Part shown: positions 47,701 through 59,700 of the stretch, one piece after another
Layout: each line of letters opens with the position of its first letter
Numbering within the stretch: position 1 is the stretch's first letter
NCBI RefSeq assembly: GCF_001625305.1
Contig: NW_017804398.1
Coordinates: 1,163,114 to 1,227,113 of the forward strand
Source: Branchiostoma belcheri
Taxonomy: Eukaryota; Chordata; Leptocardii; Amphioxiformes; Branchiostomatidae
Reading direction: 5' to 3'
DNA length: 64,000 nt
Made by a program: the position numbers and the translations under genes
Notes under the pieces: generated by a model
The model's input: the letters and a program-made list of their open reading frames with translations, nothing else
Told to the model about the DNA's origin: nothing
Database searches by the model: none

Positions 47701-50700
47701 TCTGTTTTACACATGTAAACACATCCTATACCATCCTCTTATGTACACCTGGTGTGTGCAGGGCCAACATCAGGCATAAGTCCTATCAATCAACTGTCAA
47801 AATCAGCTCCCACCCACTATGCAACTGAAGCTATTTGAACAGATAAACCTATTACTCGGCCACCCGAAGCAATACTTCCGTACACGGAAGTGAAAGAGGA
47901 TTCCTAACCTGCAGGAAGGGGTCCCTGGGGAAGGTCGTCCATGTAAGACACACTGGTGCTGCGACAGTCAGCGTCACAGTCCACATGGTTGTTAGCCACA
48001 CACTCTGCACAGGCTCGCAGCTGAGTACAGCTGCCTTGGCACGTCTACACATCACAAGGCAACACATCACAAGATCAGCATTTCACATCAGAACATCAGC
48101 ATAGGCAATCTGGATACATCAGCTCCAAAGACTACACCCAGAAGAACTCAACCAAAAATCCTTGGAAATAACAAAACATGCCATTGGGCCAATGGTTTAC
48201 ACACTTTTTTTACGATTTTGGCAGATGAATAAAATTACCGGGCAGTCTTCACAAGTAGGTCCTGTGTAGGGCTCCTCACACTGACACACTCCACATGAAC
48301 ACACACCGTGGTTATTACATAAACCCTGCGAGACAAAAGAAATCAGTTGGGGCAACAGCACCACTTTTAATAAGGAATACATCAACAAATTAGATAACAA
48401 GCAGTAATCTGTGAGATCTGATAGGATATAGTAGATAGTAAAACATTATTGGTGATGAGGGCATATTACCTAAAACGGACTCTGAGGTCATTGCTACATA
48501 AGTTACATAGCACTTTTGTTTAAGATAAGCAAGATTATTACTGTAAAAACAGCAAATTGTGGTTTTAAATCTCAAGAACTGTTGTTAGAAAGGTAAATGT
48601 TGTAATTCTATGTGCATAAACTTCATATACACAATGTAATGCTGATATAGATGTAGACAGGACCTAACCTGTCCATGGTGCTGAAGTTGCTGTGGCTATG
48701 TATGGAGTGAAGTTTGTAACGTGTTATGAAAGTTTACATACCCCATTGTTTGTACGACAAGGACCTGGATCCATTGAACAGTCACAGTCAGGACCAGTCC
48801 AGCCAGCTTCACACACACAGGAGCTGTTTCCTCCCTCTTCCAACCGACAGTCACAGTAACCATGACCTGTTCAATGGAAAACACACTCAAACTAAAAAAA
48901 ATTTCAGAAAAAAGAAAATGTAACTTGCTTTTTTTACATTTACAAGACTTCTTGGTTGATAAGTTTGTTGTTGTTAAGTTGTTTTGCAGGCTGACTGTGC
49001 ATATTATAACAAATAGGCTGTATACTTACCACCACACCTGAGCCCACGACTGTAAGGGCAGCCCAGATTGTTACACTCGCAGTACTTCCCATAGTACCTG
49101 GAGTCAGGGTGGGCAGCGTGGGCGTGACACTGGCAGAAGCCGGCGACACAGTCACCGTGGCCCGAGCACAGGGGGCTGGTCTTTGTCTGACGACAGGAAG
49201 CTTCTTCAGCAGCCTTCTCATCTACGAACAAAGTTATAATGTCAACTCTCATAATCCTGCCAAGTATCCTAAGACCACGATATTCATACAGTATTATTTT
49301 GGCTTTCTCAAGAATGTCCTGAACACCTTAGATATCAGAAGTGTGCATACCTTGGGGAGTACTGATTCTGCAATTTACTAGATCGCTTTAAATTCACTGA
49401 TTTTTCAATGTGGCAATCTTAGGGTACTCAGTAGAATTTGTTGTTGCCTCAACTATTACAGAGGACACGTTTCCTAACACGTTCACACCTAATGGCCCCA
49501 CATACAAGTTTATACTGTCATGAAGTTGCATAGGTATGGTTTAAGATTCAGAATGTCAAAATACTTTATTTGGTATCCTATGTCAAACAGACAATAATCA
49601 GATAAAATAATAATAAATACCATCTATAGTCTGGAATTCCACAGTTGCTGACTTTGGTGAGTATCCTACAGAGTTCCTGGCCTGAACGCTGAAGTAGTAT
49701 CTGGTTCCAGGCTCCAGGTCAGTAACCTTGAACTGCAGCTTGTTGCCATCAGATAGCTGCCGTACTCCCCACTCTGATGTAGGCTTCCTCAGATCAGTGG
49801 TGTACAGGACTACATAACCTACAGATGACATAACGTAGAATAAATTGTAGAGTTCTATACATGTAACTATAACAAACAGTGTACTGTAAACAATGCAATT
49901 ATTTCATATACTTTTACATGAGAGCATTTGATGTTACTAAAAATTGATGATGAAATAAAGGGCCTTCTGTAAGATCAGTGCAAATTTAAATGCTACATAT
50001 AAAAATGATATATATAAAATGTAGCTGCAATAAACCCTTACATAAAAGTCTATAAACTCTAATGGAGAGATTCATGGATTAAGAGGGGACATTTGAAGCT
50101 GGAAAGACAATCCAAGATCTCTCTGCACCATGCAAGGCACATTCTCTGCCTGGTTGCTGGTCTTTAGATGTCTTACCAGTAATCATGCCATTGGGCTCTT
50201 CAGGGGGAAGCCAGGTTATGATGACCTGAGTTGGGTTTTCCTCCACTCCTTGTACAGTGATGTCCTGGGGTGGAGTACCTGGGTCTGGGGAATAGTTACA
50301 ACACAAACAAGAGTGTCAGCAATGTTAGCAAAGTCTTTGTCAAAATCAATACAAATCCTTTAATGCAATGCCCGGTAATGCAATGTCACTCCTAGTATGC
50401 AAAGAATGTGTCAACACACTGCAGAACAAAAAATAAGACAGTACACCAAATTACATTATGGCACATTTTGAATGGAAAAGGGAGAACTGTGCTCTCTTCA
50501 ACATGCTCCATGCTTTTTTTACTGTTTTGGATATTGTTAACATTGCCACACCTACTTTTTCCCATCATTTCTGTAGATAAACAAAAACAAGTCAATATGC
50601 AAAGTAACGTAAGTACAGTACAGAAAAAAAGTTATGGGGTTACTTACTGGCTTGTGAAGTCCTGTTGACTACTGAGAGGCTGTAAGGACTTTCTCTTCTG

Positions 50701-53700
50701 CCTTCTACAACTTTCACTGAAAACTCGTACTGAGTGTAAGGTTTGAGACCAGACACACTGTACTCTGTACTGGTGGTGTTTACATAGACAGTCGTCCTAT
50801 CTGGAGCACCAAAGGACATCCATCTGACAAAGAAAGTATGCAATGTCATCATTCTAACCATAACAGGAGAAGGTGATATAGTACAAAACATGTTATCAAA
50901 TGTATAGATAAGAATGTACAGTAATCAAGAAATATGAAATTAAATCCTCTTTCACTTTGCTACAAATGATAGTGTTGTAAGAGCCTTAAAGTGGATGGTA
51001 ATGCATCAAGATAGGGAATCAGCCAATGAGAAGCTCTATGTCCTTAGAGCTTGCCTGCCAAAAGGACATAACCTCAGACACATTGTAACAGCCTACTGAC
51101 CTTATTGTGTAGAATCGCTGCATTCCTGCCTGACTTTCTCCAACAGTAGGGTCTGTCCAGAACACCAGGATTGTGTTGGGACTTAGGACTACAGCCTTCA
51201 CCTCAACAGGAGGCATCAATGGACCTGCATTGTAGTAAAAGAACAGCTGGTGTTAGGTGAGTCACTTATTGTCACAGGAAATTGAAATCAATGAAGCAAG
51301 TAATAATGACCATTGGTACCTGTCAGCGATGTGCTGGCTGTTACATAGACAGGTTCTCCATCCCCAATCCTGTTGAATGCACGCAGACTCACAACATACT
51401 GAGAGTCTGGCTCTGTGACAGGACAAAAAGGTCAAAAATTATTTCTAGACACTTTGGAATAAGTTTGCTTTAAATTTACATTTACAACACAGTTCACAGT
51501 AGCCTTGTGAAATGCTAACCTTACACAAGATTCTTTTTCAATGATGCAACATGATATGTCATGTTGTCTGTGAGTACCATACACTGAACATAGCAAATCA
51601 ATAATTGTACAAGTGACTACCTCTACATTAGGACATTCTGGCCAATGTGAAAACTTTTTGGTGGCCCTTAACATAATTTCTCCTATAGACACAAGCATTA
51701 AAAATCCTGTCTACAGTGACCATCTGTCCACATTTTGTTGGTTCCCTGAGTGGTCTTTATAGGTAAAAAGTATCTACTTACCAAGATTTCTTAGAACATA
51801 TGTCGTGACGTAAGGACCAACTTGTACTCTCTCCACGTCAGCTACTCCCTGCCCGTATCCAATCACATATCCCTGCAGCTGAGAGTCAGGGCCGGCTGGT
51901 GGGGCCCACATGAGTCTGATAGAGTCGGGCCCAGGCTGTAGACGCAGGGAGGCAGGAGTGCCTGGTACCTGTGCTGCAGGTATAGGCTCTGGGGGAACTG
52001 TTGAATATCATATTAGAGGTTGTGAGGAGTTTGAAGTTTCCACTGAGTCAACTGTGACTGGTGCAATGCCCTAATGGATGTGTGTGTTCACCTTGCACTC
52101 AGTAGGTTGTTAGTTTGATCTCATGTCAAAGACTTTAAAAATGGTACATACTGCTTTTTTTTTTTCCCTGCTTATCATTGAGCAATCAGGAAGTTGGGGA
52201 GGAGAACACACACAACACTACCAGTGGACTAGCCCCCTTTCTATAGCAATTGCACAATGTTGTGTGACCCAGGGCTAAAGAAATGGAGATTGGCACAGCC
52301 ATGAATGGTGTAGGAAGGACTTTGACTGGGTTAAACAGATGGTCAAACAATGGAAATTGCATGCAACTTTTAATCTGGCATAGACAAAGTCTTCCCTGAA
52401 TATTGAGCTTCTTACCTCTTAAAATGTTTTAGAAATGGTTACCCTTAAACAGACCAAAATATTCCACTCACCACCCTGTTGTGAGGTGCTGTTGACGACT
52501 GTAACGCTATATGGACTCAGTCTCTTGCCCTCCATGATTTTGACAGAGAACTCGTACTTGGTGTACGGCCTGAGGTTTGTTACACTGTACTCCAGATTGT
52601 TGGTGTTGATGTAAGATGTCTTCCTATCAGGTGAGCCTACAGCCATCCACCTGACAGAGAAGTCACAAAGTTAACCCTCAAGATTACTGGGAGACAATCC
52701 GTAAGGCAGTTATCTATACTAGAGTAATAAGAAGATTCAAGATGTGGAACAGAGTGGGCAATATCAGTGCAGGCATATAAGTAGTGAAAATCAGAAGTGG
52801 CCCTTTGGAACCTACTGATGTTAGATGATGTTGCGTGGTGGGTTTAGTGAGTTTGAGTGCATATATTCAGATCCACAATTTCAATAATTTACATCATTAT
52901 TAGATATTCTTTATGTGAGAGTTAAGGTCACACTTTAAGTTATTTTATTTTGCTCTTAACAAAATGATATTGCTGAATGAAAGTTTCATTTGACAACATG
53001 TATATCAAATGTAAATAGCACAGACTTCTCCCAGACACAGAAAAGTTGACCTCTATGGCAGTCTAATGACGAACCTTACTGTGTAGTATCTGTTCTCTAC
53101 AAGCTGGTTTTCACTCAAGTTGGGGTCTGTCCAGGACACCAGAATTGTGTTGGGTCCCAGAACTTGTGTCTTCAGCCCAACAGGTGTCAGTAGTGGAGCA
53201 TCTGTATTAGGGGAGGCTGCAAGAGGTAGAATTACAGGTGAATTATATACCTCTCAACAACGTAACTGTTACATTGTCCACGGATGACAACATCTAAAAG
53301 TACAGCCAATGGTGGCTCGAAAATTTTCAGTACCATTTTTCACCTACATTTTGTATTTTCTGCTTCATAAAAGAAAGGAGAAATATGACTGTTATGGTAC
53401 TTCTCAAAGCAAATTTCCATTTCATTGGCATACTAATAGACCTTTCTACAATACAAAGTGCTCTCACCTCTAGACAGTGTGTTGGTAACTTCATAGATGG
53501 GTCTCCCTTGTCCCATTCTATTGAAAGCTCGAAGACTTAAAATGTACTGGGTATCTGGTTCTGAAAAGTAACAACTTTAGATCAAAGAGATTCATTACTT
53601 AGGTCTGTCCTTGGTACTAAAAGCATGTTTTCTAGACAAAAAAACATGTTTTCAGTACCAAGGACAGACCTAAGTTATGAGTAACATAATTCCACCAGGT

Positions 53701-56700
53701 CATATATATCCACCACTATGAAAAAGATGCATCCAAAAAGATCTCCAATGCAACATCGAGTATACTGCACTCTTGCATATCTAAAGACACTTTTAAATGT
53801 GTCTTTGTCTAAGAGAAAGAAGTCATAATAGGCATCAAATGTACACATAAAAACTTGGAGAGTAAAATACCCTCTTACCAAGGTCCTTTAAGACATGTGT
53901 CCTTACATCCCCACCAACTCGTACAAACTCCTCATCAGGAGTGCCGGGACCGTACCCTATCTGGTACCCATCCACCTCTGTCTCAGGTGCTGACGGGGCC
54001 GTCCAGGTCAGGAGGATGGTGTTGGACACAGCCTGCAGCTTAAGCGACCCTGGGGCTCCTGGGATCTGTGACGGACTTAAAGATCTGGAGCCTAGAGGTT
54101 ACAGAAAAAAATTCTTAGTACCGCTTCTAACACTTCTCATAATTCCAACGGGTACTGTAAGACTATCACATTAAAACATTGAGGCCTTCTCAAGAATGTC
54201 TTGATCACCTGGATATCAGAAGTGCGCATACCTCAGAGGTTACTGATGCTGCATTAGACAATCTCTTTAGATTCACTTAATTTATTTTCAGCATGGCAGT
54301 CTCACTTAAGTACCCAGTAGAATTACTGGGTGTGAGAGTTGATGTTAACCTCAACAAGGCATCCAAAGAAAAAAAGCACATAAATTGAATTATATACAAA
54401 ACAAGAAAAAAAGAGATGTGTATTACAAGATAAACCAGGGCCATACATATACCTGTTACATTGCTACATCATGACATTGTAAATTTTAATGAAACTCCAC
54501 TTACTGTATTGTAGCACCACCTGGTTTCCTTCGTAGCCATAGGCAAATACAAATAATCTCTCCAGTCTGTCATTTCCAAAGTACTTAAACCTGCAGAGTT
54601 TCCATTCCACACCATCAGAATAACCTGTAGTCGGATAAAAATATAATAAAAAACTTTCTTACTTAACAGGCATATGTGGTAATATTACATGTACTTTGGC
54701 AATTAAAACTTTTCCTTAAATATTTCCTATTTAGTTAATCTCATTCTCAAGCCATGAGCCATGAATGTTTTTCTTCCCTTGCTTTGTATAACATGCAATG
54801 CACCTATATTGTTTTTTTTTCCCATGATGATATTGCCGTGTGTTGTAGGTTTGAGAAGAAATGGGCACTATTGTTAAGAATTATTAAACTATTGCACTCA
54901 TTTTTTTTTTCAAATCTATGACATGGTTAATGGCATGATCATCACAGAAAACCCTCTGCGGCTTAAGTGTTGAAGCATACCATCACTGAGCTCATCAACT
55001 GTTGTGATTTTTGTATCCCCACACTCAGCACTGCAGTTTGACGACTCCCTTGCTATGCAGTCCCCACAGAGACGCAGCCGCTCACACATCCCTGGACAGG
55101 TCTGCACATTGATACAAGAACTCACAAACTTACAATGTCGGTAAAGCCTTCAAAATCTTAGGAAGATGCCATATTTATCTGTATTAGTAAGGAGGATAGC
55201 AGGAACCTACTTGGTGCAATGACTATTAGGGTTAAAAGCTATAGATGTCCTCTATAGATATAAAATTCAGGTAAGACCATCGAACAAATGTCCCAGGGGA
55301 TAATTTTGGTTACCATGACATACATTGTTCAGTCTTTACATTTAAACGTTCAGAATGGAAACCTAGGTGTAAACAGCATTATTAGACTTGTTTTAAAGAT
55401 AGATGCTATATGGTGACCGTCATGTCACATGTAAGCCATGATTATTCTCAAAAGTTTAACTTACTAAAGAAATATTCCATTGCAAACCATGTGCTCACTG
55501 AGTGATCAGTTAGCATTTCTACTTCAGATATCACAGAGATTCTTACCGGACAATCCTCACACGATGGCCCGCGGTAGTCATATTGACACTGGCAGATCCC
55601 ACAGCTGCATGTGCCACGGTCATTGCAGATCAACTGGAGAACAATTAATTATTCAGCCTTGAGCCGTTTAGAAAAATTATCACGAAATGAAACAGGAAAT
55701 GAAGTGCAGAACAGAAAGCTGAGATGATGATTGTTTCCTTTCGTGAGGTAAACATCATATCTATTGTGTGTACATAATACTATGTACCTTTGTTATCATC
55801 TTTTCAAGGTAAATAATGCTAGATACTAGAAATATAATGCAAAAGGCCAGGGTAGATCATTGGTGACTCAATCAAAATACCAGTGTAGTGAAACCCAAAA
55901 TAAAAGCAAATAACTTCTAATGTACACTTGACTAACATAATTGCACCAGATCACATACAGTATAATTGCCAGCCCAAAGAAAATTGTCTAAAGAGATTTC
56001 CAATTATCATTATGCAACATTCCCCGGTACAATGCACTAATGTATAACCTGGAGCACGTGTTGCTCTATAGACATCTCTCCAACACACTGTTTTTCAGAG
56101 TGGCAGATAACATGTAGCCAGACAGATAAATATTATGGAGGTTAAATACCCCGTTACTCGACCGGCAGGCATCCACACTTGTGGGACAATCGCAAGCTGT
56201 TCCCTCCCAGCCTTCCTCACAAACACATTGTCCACACTGGCATCTACCGTGATCTGTAGAGAAATGACAAACAGCTGTGTTACTCTAGACTTATAATGAT
56301 CCAAATTATGGAGGTATTGTTTTAGATATGTTGGAGGTAGACAGAGAAATTGACAATGAATGTTAAACAAAAAATTTGCAAAAAAAGCCTCAGAGTTTTA
56401 GAAAACTCTACCTGGTCCTCCACATATTTTTCCGTCAGCGTAATAACAACCAAAGTCGTTACATTCACAAAACTGTCCACTGTATTTCTTCGCTGGATCT
56501 GGTAGGCCGACAGGAAAACAGTGACATACTCCACAGACACATTCCCCTCGCCCGCTACACACAGGCTCATTTTCTGTCCTCCTGCAGACTAGGGGGTCGT
56601 TGACAGCTAAGGCGTCACATTCACACTTTGCACCATATCTGGATGAAGACAAAGTTGGACCCATGATTCATCTCCCCTCAGTTAAAAGACTAAGTGCCAT

Positions 56701-59700
56701 GATGATAAGGTGGAGGGTAGTCAAACTTTTTAATTTCCAAAAGTTGCAGTAATATTAGCAAGGTGACCATATTTTTGGTGTTTTACAACAAAAAACAAAA
56801 AGGTACAACAAGTATCTTTCAATAATATGAGGACCTAACTCAGGTGCGCAACCTACCGGTCTGGATCACAACTGCAGCCTCCGCAGCCATTCAGGCTGCC
56901 ATGTCCACTGCAGGATGGATGGGACGGCATCTGGAAGAAAAAAAATAGAATATTGCAGAGGGAAGGAAGTCCTTCATCATTTCTGCACACCATCATCATG
57001 TCAACAAGAACTACAATTAGTTCAGCTAGCAGTAATCTTGTGCAAAATAAGGAATTAAATCTACGATGATGAGCTAGTAATGGGAAACTGTATTGCTCTG
57101 TCCACATCACATTTGCTGACTGAAAACCAAGCTCCTCCAACAATTATCTACTCAAAAGGTTAACGTTGTTAGTCTAACAAAAGCTATTTCACAAGAGGGG
57201 CAGTACTTACTGGTTCTATATCATCACAAGCACACTGGCATATTGGTTCCACTGTAACACGCAGAGAGTGGGGCACGCCGGCAGCCATGATGTCAAAGTG
57301 TAGCGGGTCAGTCTTACCATTGCAGCTCAGGAATGTGACGTTGGCTGTGTATTGTACCTACGTGCCATCCATAAGTAGCATTTTTTTAGTGTAAGCTTGT
57401 AATATAAAGTGATTATCAAATACTTTAGTGATGAAATATGAAGAAATATGTTAACCATAATCTAGAAGGCTCATCATAAAGACCAATGTATGCTAATAGA
57501 GACTTAGTCTTATCAAGGAAGGATTGATATTTATAACCTACTTATTTTTACGGTTTTAAAAAAACTCAACCACTGCTCAACATTTGATTCGTAACAAATT
57601 AAACAAGTGCAAGTCAATTTGAACTAAACCTTACTCACTGCTTCTTGTGTTTCCATATCTGGGGACACCTGAAATCATATACCGGTAGATTTGAAAAATA
57701 AAAGTACTTAATGTAGCATCCAACTTTAACTGCTTTGTCCATTCATTTAGATAATGTCTACAGGCAAGAGAGAAAAGAGGCCACTCCCATTGAAGCTTAT
57801 ACACATCTTCACTTGGCACATGGCTTTATATGGTCTAAACAATTGTCCAAAAATGTTGAATGTTGATAATGCCTGTTTTTATTATTTTAAATTGAGCCTG
57901 TCACTAATTAATCCACAAGGACTCAGCATCCTTGCAAATATAATACTAAAAACAGAGGATGCGTAAAAGATGTGGGGAAAAGTCCTACCTTGTGCAGTGA
58001 TACCCACGCACTGTTTGTTGGGCTTTGTACATAAAGTTCTGTTCTGTGTTTTGACTGCAGCAGGGAGGTCTGGATAACACAAAAACACGGTTTCAGGCAA
58101 TGTCAATAGGCTCTTCAAAATTTGCATTACTAACTGCATTAACCACTAAATTACTTTAAATGTAACTCCAGTCCACTTTCCTTAATTTCCTATCCTTGTT
58201 TTCATTTGGAGCAATGCATAATGTGTTGTAACCATAGAAGATACAAAATGTAAATAACACCGAGCAGATTATTATTGGAATGAGCAGAGCACTTTGGACT
58301 AATGCCTCTGACTATTTACAGCTTAGAGGTACATATCCAATCTTTTGTCACAAACTTCTCTGTTCCATAGCGGATTATAATGACCCCCAGTGGGGGTCTT
58401 CACGCTTCGTTAAAAATGGAAAAATCTCAAGATTCATTCTAAAGATCTCAATATTTTAGACGAAATCTTGAGATCTCATAAGACAATCTTGAGATTGTTC
58501 ATGACAATTTCCAGATCTTTCAGAAAATCTTGAGATGAAAACAAAAGGTCTCAAGATCTTTCCAAATGTTTTCAAAGTATCTTGAGATTTTTCCAAAGCA
58601 TCTCGAGATGCTTTAAGAAATATTAAGATTGTTTAAAAGATCTCACGTTTTTCCAAGATTGCTTTAAAAAAGCTTGATATTTCTTAAAGCATCTCGAGAT
58701 GCTATGGAAAAATCTCAAGATACTTTGAAAACATTTGGAAAGATCTTGAGACCTTTTCTTTTCTATCTTAAGATTTTCTGAAAGATCTGGAGATTGTACA
58801 TAAAAAATCTCAATATTGTCTCATAAGATCTCAAGATTTCGTCTAAAATATTGAGATTTTTCAATTTTTAACGAAGCGTGAAGACCCCCACTGGGGGTCA
58901 TTATGATCCGCTATGTAACAGAGAAGTTTGTGACAAAATATTGGATATGTACCTCTAATCTGTAAATGGTCAGAGGCATTAGTCCAAAGTGCTCTGCTCA
59001 TTCCAATAATAATCTGCTCGCTGTTAAATCTAAATACATGTTTTTTAGTATCTCACCAGATTTCTCTTCATCACATCTTCAACAATGTCAACAATGTTCT
59101 TAGAATCTGACTGAAGTCTGTACACACTGGAGAAGTTGGATGGGGTAGATGATATCAGAGTGCTGAGTTCCTGCAAGAATATGAATGGTTTATTTAGTTC
59201 AAAAACCCATGCCACAAACTTAGCAGCCACAAAGGCTGAATTGCGTTACGACATTTACAATTCAAGTCATGATTAAAAACATATTTACATCAACAGGCAT
59301 AAAAATTCGTATATATACATGCTTAAAACGTATTTACATAAAAGTACACTTGCAATTTGGGTAGAGGCATGATTAGAACTTATTTGCATAAAAATACGGA
59401 GTTTAAAAAGTTCAATACAGCATAGTATCAGAGGATAATACTGTGACATGTTAAAAACCAATGTCAGCGCAACTATTCGAAAAGAAGTAGGAATAGAGGA
59501 AACACTCAAAGGCTTTCTGTTGGAATGACACATGACTATATATAAATCATGAGTCCTTGATGATTATGAGATAAACTAGTGAGCATACTTGCTAGTCTTT
59601 GAACTTAATATTAAAAATCCAGTCAGTGTTATCATGAGTACTTTGAAACAACATGTACCAGGGTATATCGGTTGGTAAGATGCAAATCTATTGCAGAATA

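Noticed and set aside
49621..54091. Assigning the FN3-bearing gene as integrin beta-4.
   Set aside because: Beta-4 FN3 domains are cytoplasmic, after the membrane span. Here they lie between extracellular stalk cassettes and look like DCC/neogenin FN3 domains.
57989..58069. Alternative frame of exon 12 (reading [13 protein letters not shown]).
   Set aside because: It leaves phase 1, which does not fit the next exons and runs into a stop. The phase-0 frame connects both neighbours.
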